A stretch of 64,000 nt of DNA. Origin: Phytophthora quininea (Eukaryota; Oomycota; Peronosporomycetes; Peronosporales; Peronosporaceae). Shown here piece by piece: positions 33,217-45,297 of this stretch; the stretch's first letter is position 1, and the number at the start of each line of letters is the position of its first letter. The stretch spans positions 248,001 through 312,000 of the forward strand of contig JAAVTG010000620.1 of assembly GCA_011947345.1 (NCBI GenBank), read 5' to 3'. Position numbers and translations under genes: made by a program. The notes under the pieces are model-generated. The model saw nothing but the letters and a program-made list of their open reading frames with translations, ran no database searches and had not been told where the DNA came from.

Positions 33217-34989
33217 TCATCGTTTTGCATTGGTTACTATGACGGGTAGACGAACTCCTCCTGACGATGGAGCCTCCTCGTTTTGATTTTCGTTTTCTCG
33301 TTTCCTCCGTGCTCCATTGACGTGTGCTGGTGGGGACCTCGGAGGAGGTCGAGCAATTTTCTTGACCCACGAGATATCGCACAGTTTGTCGTTGGTTAAT
33401 GCTCCGCCAGTGACCCATTCAGGCTGCGTTTTCTGTGTCACTGAACGTGCCTGCTTTAGAGTATGTTGGCGCTTGCTCGAACGCTTGTCACTGCTAGACG
33501 GTGGCGATCGCTCGTGAATAACTTCGTCTGATTCCTGACAAACAAATCGACACGTCAACCAATGTGTGAAAGCCTGGTAGAATAACACACTATCAAGCAC
33601 CTTTGCCTGGAGAACGGGCTTCAGATATGTCCTGGATTTGATCAGCATTAGTAGAAACAATTAACATTTGCACTGCAAAAATTAAGTAGCACGTGAGTGA
33701 CTCACAACTGCCGCCCACGATGCGAAAAGCATTTTTGTTTGGCTGATACCATTCTCGAGTGTGAGAGTACGCCAACGTTTTGATCTTGATCTCTTCTTCA
33801 TCATTCTCCTCCATCTGCTGCTTCAGAAGCAGCTCACGTCGCTCAGCTTCTCGTCGCTCTTCAAATTGGCGAGCTATCTCCAGCGCCTCGACTCGAGCAG
33901 CTTCCTCCAGAGCCTCTTGCTCAAGTTGGAGTTGTCGTGCTTTTTCAACCGCTTGCTGTTCCTCAATAGTCCGGTTTGCAGCTGCTTCGCTTTCCTCACG
34001 GGCAGCTCGAACGGAGTGCTGCTGCTTTTCTAGTATAGTCGTGAAGAGCGACGTCAACTACGAGTAGTATTATCCACGACATTTACATGAGAGATCTTCC
34101 GCGTTTAAATGGCTGCCCAAAGTGAAGTGCATAATGCACGCACCTGAGGAACCGCCAATTGAGAATAACATTCTATCGTGAGAGTATCCAGCACTTCTTC
34201 TATATGCGCTGTGCTAGGAGAAAATCTCCTACTCTCGAGATTCATGTCATCGTCCGCCTGCTTATCTTGCTCGATTGTTTCCTCCATTACGCCATCGCTA
34301 CACCTCAACCAAATCAGCAAAAGTGTATTTTCACGCACCCACCAGAAACAACGCACCACATAATAATTTCCTCTTGGAATTCAGATCCCGCTGTGGAAGA
34401 TTGCAGACATGCATGACCGTCCACACGCAGCTCGCCACCGTCAGCTTGGTCACAACGCTCCGTGAGATCTGTCGCCTTCATTGACACCGACTGAATGTGC
34501 TCCATCGACTCTCCTTCCAGCATAAAAGCTCCTGAAATTTGCAAGTACTGGAAGGTCTGCTGCCAGTCTCTAAACTGAGGCGGCTTCTTCAGCCGAAATT
34601 GATCGCTCATGTACACGTAGGCCGGGAAACTTCCCTCTGGAGCGTCCTCTTCGGCGTCACAAGAGTTTGCTTCCACATCTTCATCCCTGGCTTCAAAAAG
34701 CTGCATGCCGTATTATGTATACATTTTGGATATAATAAATTAAATAAGATAGCCTGCAACCAACCTGGCAATCTGTGGCGTCTAAGAGCTCCAATGTCCG
34801 CTGTTCCGCCTAAATGTTGAAAGAGATAATCCGTTGGACTATTTGCACCTGTCAAAATACGATTTTTCTACATACCTGCGCCTCGAACTCCTGAAAGGCG
34901 TCGGCTAATCCACAGCCATCGTCGTCCGAGTCGCGGTCGCTGTAGATAAACGCATCATCGCCACACTCGGAGCCAAAGTCGTCGTCCAT
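33217..34989 (-). CDS. Coiled-coil protein, 7 exons, unknown function
   Basis: Exons join in phase: 34989-34876, 34809-34765, 34700-34357, 34297-34144, 34057-33719, 33631-33601 and 33527-33217, giving 445 residues. The start is strongly acidic (MDDDFGSECGDD). A Glu/Arg/Gln-rich helix at about 230-310 is likely coiled coil (EEQQAVEKARQLQLEQEALE). A short conserved-looking block ends with REWYQPNKNAFRI, and the C-terminus is basic and serine-rich, ending NAKR, as in nuclear proteins. Exon 6 is only 31 nt. Some donors (GTGGGC) are non-standard, so borders may shift by a few bases. No family recognised. Confidence 0.6.
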
Positions 34990-35304
34990 TTTCCGAGTGA
35001 AAAGGCACAGAAGAAATCTCTAAAGTTGCGATAAGTAAAGTTTCTACATACAACTTCAACGACCATCACTCTGCAACTTAAAATGGCAACTAATTCAAGT
35101 GCACGCGACGACGCTGCCACCAAGAACGGCAACAATCCCGCTTCTCTCTTTTTATATCCATCGAGTTGACTTGCATCGCGATGTTGACGACTTGATTTGG
35201 AGCCCTGCGATGGCAAGCAGATTGCACAGAAAGTATTTTGGCTGGCGGAGCTCCCACATCGCTTTCTCTCACCGAGTTGCCACTGCCGAGTCGAGCAGTA
35301 TAAA

Positions 35305-38300
35305 ATGGAGGGACTACCGTCGTACGAAGCGGCCATGCGCGAAGCCAAGGCGTACCTGCGCCGACGAGACCTGAATTCGCACGAAGAAGTCCCGCTGTAC
35401 TTTGCCTGGGAACGTCTCTACGCCTCTGCGAACGCCAACCTCAGCGTCGACTTTTTGACCGAGACGAGTGCCGAGCGGAAGGCACGACAGCAGGCCAGAT
35501 TGGCACCACGACAAGGTCTGCCGCCGCCGCTTCTCACGTCGTTCGACAAGTTGCGCCGAACCTCCATGCACACGTCTGCGTATCTCCGATCGGGAACGCC
35601 GTCGTCCGCTTCGATTGAGATGCTGGCTCGCCGCTACCGGCGCGAAGCCGAGAAACTTCGCTGCTCAAGGGACAAATTGGTGGCATCGCTTGATGACGAT
35701 CTAGAGCAGACGAAGAGAGCAAACGACGTCTGAAAACTCGCGAGTTTAGCGCGGATGGAGACTCCGAACGGCGAGCTTTTGACGAAAGCAATTACCGCTG
35801 GTCTGTAGGCGACGAAAATCCTGAATCTTCATTAGCAGGCGGTAAAAGAGCAAGCGGCGTCCGAAAGCACATGAACTTGATGAAGACGAGGAGTCCGAGC
35901 AGCTACAAGCGTTTAGAAGCGATAAAGGTCGGTTGTCGAGGGCGGATGCAGCAAAAGTTGGTGTCGGCGCGACGTCTACTTTCGACAGTCTCCTTCTCAC
36001 CAACAACCCTGTCTCGAAAAAGACAAGCTTACGGCAAACAAGTCGTGCTGACGACGATCTATTGCGGTCAACGAGATTTTCGAATGTGGAGAATATTGCT
36101 GCTTTTGCAGCTAAAGTCTCTGCGGCACAACAGTCTGACTTGGTAGCACAAAAGCTAGCTGGAGCCGGTAAGAGGAAAGCTTTCGGTAGTATGGACGGAA
36201 CGAACGAGCTTCGGAATGCCATAGCTGTTGCAGGGGGATGCTGACACTACGTTTGATACATCGTTAGTAAGTTCCGATGAAATGGCGTCGGCGAGTGACA
36301 ACCTCAGTGATCGTAGTGGAAGTCGGTCTGCCGGATCTCAGTTGAAGAAGTCAACCACGGGTAGATCGACAACCCTCGTCAGGGACATCTCGGAAACGAA
36401 ATGGAATCGACAAACGGGAGCTACGCAGCAGAGCGTGGAAATACCGACAATCAAAAGCAACGTAGCAATGGAGGTTGCGATGCCACCACGAATGAGCAGA
36501 AATCCATGGAGCGAAAACAACAACGGCGAGTATCTGGGGTGGATGGCATTAACAATATTGGTGCTGGGTCCACTGCTCCTTCGAATCGACAATTCCAGCA
36601 CAAACTCAGTTCAATGCAAGACGCTATCGACGAAAACCAAGGCGATGAAATGGGAGATATCGATGAGGGTCAAGCTCCTACGGATAACCATACACAAGCG
36701 ACGGCCAACGTGCGCGGAACTAATCTCACCAATTCCTCTAAGCTGGACAGCACGCGTGAAGCAACAACGCACCGATACGATGATGCTCTGGAGGCGACAA
36801 ATGTGGTCTACGGGGCTACTATTGGTAATCATGGTGGTCTTGAACCCCGCGGAAGTGCTCCTCAAATGGGAAGTCAACACGGTAAAATGCCTAACGATCG
36901 AAAGCAACAACAGCGTGATTCAGAGATCGCTCGTGGAGACGCCATTGCTTCTGGTGGTGCATTCGTAGCGCATCCAGGTGATGGATACCAGCGAAATGAT
37001 GCTGTCAATAGTGATGAGGATGGTGAAAGTGAAGATGACGACGGACAAACGCCAAGACTGAAGCATACTATGCCGACCACCGCCAGACCTCGCAACAATG
37101 CCGACGCTACCGATGCTACCCGCCACTTCGAGAGCAATAGTGTCGGTCAGAACGAAAACGGTGTTTTCGACAACAGCGAGAGGGAAAATCGACTTCCAGG
37201 CCGACAGAAGTTGCAGTCCAATCGTCCAGCCTCAGGTCGACAAGCTTCATCAGATGCGAACGGAGTCGTGGTTGAGTCGATCCGGGGAGACAGTAAAGCA
37301 TTTCAAATTTCATCCCGCAGTTGGCGAAGTTAAAGTTCAGGTCAACGGCCAGCAAATTGTGTTCACGTTCGATGGGGCTCTTGCAAATGAAGCGAGCAAT
37401 TATCCGGAGCCGACGGAAGCACAAGAGGAGTATGCATCGGCCCCAGTTTCACCATCGACCGCAGCTGATCGTCAACCTTCAGTTCTTGAAAAAGTGTTCG
37501 ACAGGATGGAGCGACAAAAGCAACAGAATGCCAGCGACGTGCCAAGTGATGAGGTTGAATTTCTTGCTGATGGTGCCCAAAAACCGGCGTCCGATTTTCC
37601 GACTCGCCGCGACCAAACCACAACGGTGGTGCAGATCACCTTCCGAAGCACAACGGCGAGTCTGACTTGGAGCCAACTGCTGTAGCTACAGAAAGCATGT
37701 TAACTCGGCCGTCCGAGACGTCGGATCAAACTAGTGGCCTGCCTGCCGACAGAAAGAAGCGCCAAGTCGCTGAGGTCGAAATCATTCTGGAAGAGCAGTC
37801 AAGCGACGAGGAATCCGAACAGGAAGTTGAGGGGCAACATCGTGACTCCATCAACTCCCAAACTGGGAAAATGGAGTTTGAAAGCGAGCACATCGGTCGT
37901 CGACTCCGTGATAGCGACGATAGTAATCTAACGAGAGACCGTCAAGAAAGCCCGCGCTCTCGGCAACAGGAAGGAAAAACTCGTCGAGGGCAAGCAACAC
38001 GAGGCAAGACCGGTGATGTCAGCGGCGTGAACGACAATGAAATTGAAGAAAACAGCCATCACCTGACGGGTGCTCGCGACGGTGGTCGGCAACGTTCGCC
38101 TTCTAGCAATCACAGCGAAAATAACGAGTCAAACAGCGACTCGGACGACGCGAGAAAAACTAGAAGACCGTCCTCGCGAACGAACTTATCCAAGTCGCCG
38201 AACAACCAAGACACCAAGCATAAATCGCTCATGGACGCTGTGGCTACCGCCATGGTTGAACAGACAAGAAGGTCATCAGCGCGCAAGCACAAGTCGGATA

Positions 38301-39260
38301 ATAGAAGGTCTCGGAGGAGTGAGGAATCGTTTGATGAGAACAGCGCTGAAGACAGCGACAGTGACGACGATGAAAACCTCACACAACGACACCGGCCAAG
38401 CACGAAATATGAGCGTGATGAACGACGAAAGTCGTCGACCACGCAAACCCAACGCAGATCAAAAACGCGGGATTCAGATCTGCGGGGTCTTCTTCGTCAA
38501 AGTCCCGACGAGCTCACACGAGTTGGAACCAACAAGAAATGGTCATCAAGAGCGGATCAAGCAGCGAAGATGAATTGTCCGAAGAGCTCGATACTCCAGA
38601 AGATTATGCGCGTTACCAGAAGAATCACCGACATCGCCGTTCCTCAAGGCACCGTGACGATAAATTCTCTGGTGATAATTCGCAGCGACGACGTAGTCAC
38701 CGCTCATCGAAGGACAGCTCTCTTCCGGAAACTACTTCTTCCCGAAGCAGAGGCCACAGAAATTACGACCACGATCGACCAAAGCGTCAAAGTTTGTTGT
38801 CGACGAACCCGAAAGGCAATTTCGCTACCGTAGCGTCGACATGGAATCCCCGCCAAAAAGCAGAGCACGGCGCGGCGACAAGGAGGAGCGCAGTAGCGTT
38901 AGAAGAGAAATCGGCAGCAAACACAAATCTCTCGAGGGAATTGTTTGGCCTCCAGGCATGGAGGAAGAGTGCATTGCTCGACTGAGCCTTGACGGTCACC
39001 ACCCGATCGCACCTCCTGGTCTTGAGCACCTCGTGACGGAGGAGCAGTGGGGCGAATACTGGACGTGGCTGCATTGGTATTCGTCGTGGCAAATGTGGTA
39101 CATGAAGAACGACAAGAAGCCTCAGCAGAAGTCTCGCAAGGACGAAACACACGAGAAGCGAAGGCACAAAAGTGATCGAGCAGAGTACGAAGAACAGCGT
39201 ACGCCCAAAAATGCAAATTGGTGGCTTGATGTAGGCGATGCCAAGCACAGACGCCGATAA
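35305..39260 (+). CDS. Long low-complexity Ser/Arg/Asp-rich protein, frame broken about eight times
   Basis: Starting MEGLPSYEAAMREAKAY at 35305, coding-like sequence continues on the plus strand to TAA at 39258-39260, about 1,315 residues. The frame changes near 35712, 35850, 36233, 36400, 37288, 37615, 38535 and 38835. Most changes fall in runs (A4, G5, G4, A3, C4) and no splice sites fit. The middle is rich in Ser, Arg, Asn, Gln and Asp with SR-like stretches (RHRRSSRHRDD, RRSHRSSK). A C-terminal block is aromatic (WGEYWTWLHWYSSWQMWYM). It could be an RNA-processing factor, but no domain is recognised. Assembly errors or a young pseudogene. Confidence 0.5.
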
Positions 39261-39429
39261 GGAGCAATAGAGGACGCAACAGCAACTTGCTGCATCTTGA
39301 TTTCGGCTACGACATACAAAACTGCTGCTCGATTCTTTTTCGTCCCTCTGCTTCCGCGCGCACGGTTACTCCGTGCGCATTGCTAACCGGCAGCTTGCGT
39401 TGATCATCTGTGTGAAATCTGAAAATGAT

Positions 39430-40781
39430 CTAGTACTCCTCGCCGAACTCCTCGTCCTCGCCCTCGGCCGTCTCGGCAGACACCTCCTCGTAGTCCTTCT
39501 CCAGAGCAGCCAGGTCCTCGCGAGCCTCCGAGAACTCGCCCTCCTCCATACCTTCGCCGACGAACCAGTGCACGAACGCACGCTTGGCGTACATGAGGTC
39601 GAACTTGTGGTCGATGCGCGAGAACACCTCGGCAATGGCGCTCGTGTTCGAGATCATAGCCACAGCACGAGCAACACGAGCCAGATCGCCGCCAGGCACC
39701 ACCGACGGCGGCTGGTAGTTGATGCCGCACTTGAAACCAGTCGGACACCAGTCCACGAACTGGATCGTGCGCTTCGTCTTGATGGTAGCCACGGCAGCGT
39801 TCACGTCCTTGGGGACAACATCACCACGGTACATCAGACATGTGGCCATGTACTTGCCGTGGCGAGGGTCGCACTTGGCCATCATGGACGTCGGTTCGAA
39901 CAAACTGTTGGTGATCTCAGCCACCGACAGCTGCTCGTGGTAGGCCTTCTCGGCCGAAATCACGGGCGCGTACGAGCTCAGCATGAAGTGGATGCGCGGG
40001 TACGGCACCAGGTTCGTCTGGAACTCATTGATATCGACGTTCAGCGAGCCGTCGAAACGCAGCGACGTCGTCAGCGACGAGATCACCTGCGCGATGAGGC
40101 GGTTCAGGTTGCTGTAGGTCGGTCGCTCAATGTCAGCGAGCGGCGGCAGATGTCGTAGATGGCCTCGTTGTCCAGCATCACAGCCACGTCCGTGTGCTCC
40201 AGCAGCGAGTGCGTCGACAGCACACTGTTGTACGGCTCAACAATAGCCGATGAGATGAGCGGCGACGGGTAAATGGTGAAGCCCAGCTTGCTCTTGCGGC
40301 CGTAGTCCACCGACAGGCGCTCCAGCAGCAGCGAGCCCAGGCCGGAGCCGGTGCCGCCACCCACAGCGTTGAACACCATGAAGCCCTGCAGACCCGTGCA
40401 GGCGTCCGCCAGCTTGCGCACGCGGTCCAGCACCAGGTCAACGATCTCCTTGCCGATGGTGTAGTGGCCTCGGGCGTAGTTGTTGGCGGCGTCCTCCTTG
40501 CCCGAGATGATCTGCTCCGGATGGTAGAGCTGGCGGTAGGCGCCGGTGCGCACCTCGTCACAGACCGTGGGCTCCAGGTCCACGAACACGGCGCGCGGCA
40601 CGTGCTTGCCGGAGCCCGTCTCGGAGAAGAAGGTGGAGAACGAGTCGTCCCCCATGGTGTCGGCGTCCGCAGGCATCTGGCCGTCGGGCTGGATGCCGTG
40701 CTCGAGGCAGTAGAGCTCCCAGCAGGCGTTGCCCGTCTGGATGCCGCCCTGGCCGAGGTGGATGGACAGGATCTCGCGCAT
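39430..40781 (-). CDS. Alpha-tubulin (copy 3), one-base deletion
   Basis: Same gene as copies 1 and 2 but less similar: [10 protein letters not shown] in the K40 loop (Ala at 40), VARAVAMIS in place of VQRAVCMIS. The length is 1,352 nt, one short of 451 codons. The missing G lies between 40133 and 40134 in the codon for the Asp of SLDxERP, giving a frameshift after about residue 215. Codon use and all other signature residues are intact, so the loss is either very recent or a sequence error. An initiator lies about 90 nt upstream. Confidence 0.9.
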
Positions 40782-40866
40782 GGTTCAGGAGTGTAGGTTT
40801 TGACTGGGCCTTTGTATGCCGGGACGAGACTTGGGCGCTTTGAAGACACTTGCGGGCTGCGACGTC

Positions 40867-40881
40867 AATTGAGGAATGAAA
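40867..40881 (-). promoter_or_regulatory. Initiator of tubulin copy 3
   Basis: On the minus strand TTTCATTCCTCAATT matches the core of the oomycete initiator (TCATTYYNCAWT). It lies 86-100 nt upstream of the start codon, the same arrangement as in copy 1. Confidence 0.65.
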
Positions 40882-41721
40882 GGGCAACCGAGGGGGATAC
40901 GCATTTTGGCGCCACGCACTACAACGTGCTACTGCCACCGGAAGAACCTAAGATGCAGAGTTTCTTTCGCGAGGTATGGAGTTTGTATGAGATTTGAAAA
41001 GAGGATGCGCGGTAAAGGCCAGATGGGGACGAGATGGTGGCAGGAATGTGGACGCATTGACGATTGCAAGCAGCACCGCAAAGTTGCCTTTCACTTGCCG
41101 CCCGCATTGCCGTCATCCAAGCGCTTCGAAACCTGGCGATGAATCGTCGACGCAAAGCTGTCTAGCATCAGAATCCAGCATTTCTTGGGAGCTGTTGTCG
41201 GATCTGTGGCACGAACGAGTTGAACCATGTGCCGCCAATCTGCTGGTCGAACAGCGAGCTTTACCGCGAGCTCCAGCCAGCGGGGGAGGGGGACTGGTGA
41301 CTAACAGTTGTTGACCGTGCGCCTTCGCTCGGACGGTAAACATAGTTCTTCGCTCAATAGCTCGGTGCTTCTCTGACGCGGATCCGCCCCAGCGCGGTTT
41401 CAGGCTTCCGAATCGCATTCGCCCACCAAGATTCCTTGCTCCAGAGCTCTTCGTGGTCAATCGGCGAGACCTTACTACATATTGCTGGGTAACGAGCGAC
41501 TGAAGGAGAAGCACGAGGTTCCGACAGCCTTGCGCAGACTCTGCAGCATGCGACGTGGCTGGCATTTGCCCACTGTTGCCTGACATGCAAGAGCAAAAAC
41601 GTCGCGACGTTCCAGTTTACCGACGGTCGGAGCCTATCGATGCGGCGTGATGGGGTCGGGTCGCACGCCATCCGACAGGCCGCATTCTCCATTCGGCAGC
41701 TTCCATCACGGACCAGATAGC
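40882..41721. other. Intergenic region without supported genes
   Basis: About 840 bases. Open frames on both strands lack any family feature and show shadow-like composition. It should include the promoter of the GMC oxidoreductase gene; an in-frame ATG at 41650 could lengthen that protein. Confidence 0.4.
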
Positions 41722-44102
41722 ATGGCCGCCCCCAACGAGCGCTCGGCGCTGCTGGGCGCACGCTCCACCGGCACGGACCGTCGAATTCGACTCATGGTCA
41801 GCGGTCTGGGTCTTCTGCTGCTGCTGTCGGGTGCCGTCGCGTGCATTGCGCTGTTGGCACGGTATCTTCGAGGCGTGCCGCAGTCCGTGACGCCGTTGGT
41901 GATGGAAGACGAGGTAGGCAATGCCATCCTGTGCTAGAGAACTTTTTACTGACTGGGATCGCTTTGTAGTTTGATGCCATCGTCATTGGTGGAGGACCTG
42001 CAGGCTCCGTGGTGTCCAAGTTGCTGTCCGACGATCCGTGGCGACGGGTCTTGCTCATCGAGGCTGGCAATGCCTCGCAGACACAATTAGGAGGCAAGGT
42101 ACGAGACGGTGGTGGTGATTATAGTGGTGGTGACCAGAAGTTGACACTGCTGTGGTGGTCGATGAACAGGATGCGATTCCGTCGACGCTAAATGAAAAGA
42201 AGCTGACGCCCTTCGACGTGCCATACTACTGGACCAACGTGGCCAACACGCCATCGCTGCATTGGGCGTACCCAGACGTGAACATTGCCAAAGCGCTTGG
42301 TGGCTGCGGGATTCACAACGCCATGCTCTACGGTGCGTACTAGCGGAAAACTAGCAGCGTAAGGTTGGACTGAAGCGTTCGAATGTGTTCTTTGCGTCTT
42401 TTAGTGCGAGCATTGCCGACAGACCTGGAGCGCTGGCAGATGGACGAGTGGACGTGGGAGAAGACTCTGGAAATCTACATGAGCATTGAGGACTTTTACG
42501 GACAAAACTCCAGCTATCACGGCAGCGATGGCTTCGTTCGTACCAGCCCAGCAGGACTGGACAGCCCCATGTCAAACGACTTCATCGAGGCTTGCGAACG
42601 CGTGGGCATTCCGCGAACAAAAGACTTCAATGCTCCAGGTGGACGCTATGGGGCTGGATTCTACCACTTCAACACTCGTGAGGGTGTGCGTGAAAGCGCC
42701 GCCAAAGCGTTTCTCGGTCCGATTCTGGACCCCGCCACAAGCACATCGACCCGTAAGAACTTCCGATTGATGATGGACACGACAGTCACGGTAGGTTGTG
42801 GGCTTTCTCGACGGCGATGTGTTTTAACGCGATGATGGGTTATCCGTGGTGTCCATCGGCAGGAAGTAAGCATCGACGACAAGAATGTCACCAAGGGTGT
42901 TCAAGTTCGCTACAGGAACGGTACCGAGCAGCTCATTCGCCTTGCCAAACATGGAGAGGTTCTTCTGACAGCAGGCGCCATCAACACCCCAAAGATCCTC
43001 ATGCTGTCCGGCATTGGCAACCGTGATACACTTCAAAAAGTGAGTCTGCCGGTGAAGAAGCACTTGTCGCGCGTGGGAATGAACCTTCAAGACCATCCTG
43101 TTGTCGGAATGACATTTGAGAGCGCGACACCTCGAATCGTCAATCTTCAGTAAGGGAGTTGTCGCCGGGCTTTCATGTGTCGTTGTCGCTCTAACTTGTT
43201 AACGTTTTCGTCCCCAGACAAGAGCTAGCCTCCTATCTGAAAGCCGTTAACGCCAATCGCACCGACGCGTCAAGTTTCGGTTTGTTCGGTTCTGCTGGTA
43301 TCAGTGCCGGTGCATTCCTCATTCCTCCCGGTTCGGTTCTACCCGAAATTCAGCTCACGTTGTTCCCACGAAGATCCGAGCCGCACATGGCAAACAGTCG
43401 CAGTCTTGTTCACGACACGGAGGTGATTATTACGATTGCTCTGCTCCACCCACTTGCGCGCAATCGTGTAGTACTTGTGCCCGACGACAATTCAGTCGAC
43501 GACAATTGACGATCATTTGATCCCCGTATCGTCTCCGAAGTACCTGAGGCAGAGCCCGAGCATCTGAGGGAAGGTGACATGTGGAAGATAACTTGGGCAA
43601 TTGGGGTGGTGCGGCAGATAGCAGCGGAGATCGGTACGTGAGGTATTTCTTGTTGCACCGGCACAGGACAGAAGACCCTCATACTGTGTTTCATGTGGCA
43701 GCCAAAAAGGTCGAATTGGAGCGGAGCTCGTGCCAGGTGCCGACGTAACATCGAAAAGAGGTAAGCTGCTCTTGGTCTGCACAGGCTGAAAGGAAGTTTC
43801 CGCCTTACTAATTGCCGTCAATGCTTTCAGACTTGGAGGAGTGGGTTCTGGATTCCGTGTTCCGCAATTCGCACTGGGTAGGAAGTACCTCCATGGCGAA
43901 CACTGAGGACGAAGGTGTCGTGGACAACCATTTGCGCGTGTTTGGTATCAAGAATCTACGAATAGCCGACGCCTCCGTGATCCCGCTCATTCCAAACGGC
44001 AACGTTCACTCGTCCGTGGTGATGGTAGCAAACCGCGCAGTGCAGATACTGCGCGAAGACGAAAAGGAATATCGTCGTCGTCGTTCTGGACACCCCGCAT
44101 AG
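41722..44102 (+). CDS. GMC oxidoreductase with N-terminal membrane anchor; in-frame TGA
   Basis: Exons 41722-41913, 41970-42098, 42170-42332, 42405-42790, 42863-43149, 43218-43633, 43702-43760 and 43831-44102. A short cytosolic tail with an acidic dileucine motif (ERSALL) and one membrane helix come first. The FAD-binding start is FDAIVIGGGPAGSVV with EAG at the end of beta-2. GAINTPKILMLSGIG and the C-terminal HWVGSTSM / SVVMVANRA blocks are typical; the active-site His-Asn region is at RNSHW and IPNGNVHSSV. Relatives oxidise alcohols such as choline or sugars. TGA at 43507-43509 falls in frame within conserved sequence, and one A is missing from the run 43704-43708. Confidence 0.8.
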
Positions 44103-44179
44103 TGGTGTGTACTGCCACCTCTTGCCAATTTTGCAAGATCTCCGCATTCAACAATTTTTAACCATAATTGATCTCCACG

Positions 44180-45220
44180 TCAAGTTTCCTTGGGCTTTCG
44201 TTGACACCGGCGTGGTCCAGATTGCGAATGTTTGTGTGCTCTGCAGGACCAAACCATGGGTGCGATCTGCGTGGAAAGGAATGCAACGATTTCAATCTGC
44301 CCCAACGCCTTGGCCCGTCGTCGAGCCTCCACCAAGCAGCCTTCATTCGTATACCGACACAAAGCCCTGATTACCTGCAATTCTCCAGTCGTCACCACAT
44401 CCAGCAGAGTACTGCTCAACGGTCTGCACCGGTGTTGCCCGAGATATGCTACAACAGCGGCGTGGCCACATAACGCCGCCTTTGTCATTGCAAACGACGC
44501 TCTCGCAGTATAGCGGTGTTGGTCCTCTCGGCCATTGGCGAAGCGAAAGATGAACCTAACAACCTCCAGGTGTCCGTGAGCAGCAGCCAGATCCAACGCG
44601 CGCGCACTGCATCCTTCTCTCCTGTGGTGTAACAGATAACTCAGCACATGGACATGCCCAGCACCGGCTGCATCGTCCGCAGTGTTCATAGAGAACCCTC
44701 GGAAGCTATGCTCATGCAGCCACCGCATTTTGCTCAGATCTCCGTGGTAGGCTGCAAGACGCAGTGCCCAACCATCCACTTGTCGCCTCACTGATGGATA
44801 GTACTGTACCACCCAGTCCATGACTTGAACGCCTTTGGTATAACCCACTGCGATGTCCATGAGATCCTCCTCGTACGAATATCCCTCCAGAACTTGGTGC
44901 TCTCCCAGCCATTGCAACACATTCAACCGATCGAATCTCACTGCACAACGTATGACTCCGACGAATTTCGTCTCTGGGTTGCAGTAACCTTCATCCTGAC
45001 CAGCATTAAACGTCCACAGAGCTTCCAGAACCGACAGGTCGTCCAGAATGATCGCCAATTGCGGTAGAAGACCGACACTGGACGGGTATCGCCCCTCGAC
45101 GCGCGGTCGGTAGCGATTCTCCTTCGCAAAGCGTGCTAGCGGCAGCGGCAGTCCATCCATGAACGAAGTCACTCGCTTCCAGAGCGCTCGACTCGTGAGA
45201 ACCTGCGTCGCCGCCGACAT
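44180..45220 (-). CDS. Ankyrin-like repeat protein, family member A
   Basis: 346 residues, intronless. It has the family plan: an F-box-like start (ALWKRVTSFMDGLPLPLARF), a LLPQLAIILDDL repeat, RCAVRFDRLNVLQWL, then short ankyrin-like repeats (AAAHGHLEVVRFIF). The end, SCRAHKHSQSGPRRCQRKPKE, recurs in the other members. Repeats of this type bind proteins. It converges with the GMC gene and is divergent from the GPHR gene. Confidence 0.8.
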   Translation of the reverse strand: MSAATQVLTSRALWKRVTSFMDGLPLPLARFAKENRYRPRVEGRYPSSVGLLPQLAIILDDLSVLEALWTFNAGQDEGYCNPETKFVGVIRCAVRFDRLNVLQWLGEHQVLEGYSYEEDLMDIAVGYTKGVQVMDWVVQYYPSVRRQVDGWALRLAAYHGDLSKMRWLHEHSFRGFSMNTADDAAGAGHVHVLSYLLHHRREGCSARALDLAAAHGHLEVVRFIFRFANGREDQHRYTARASFAMTKAALCGHAAVVAYLGQHRCRPLSSTLLDVVTTGELQVIRALCRYTNEGCLVEARRRAKALGQIEIVAFLSTQIAPMVWSCRAHKHSQSGPRRCQRKPKET

Positions 45221-45297
45221 TATTTCGAATTAACCTCGCTATCTTAAATTTCCGGCTAGGATATTCCGAATCCAAACTTTTACAATAAAAAATCGCG

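Noticed and set aside
39430..40781. Tubulin copy 3 as a true pseudogene
   Set aside because: A single missing base with all other sites intact is better explained, in this window, by a sequence error; kept as a CDS with a flagged break.
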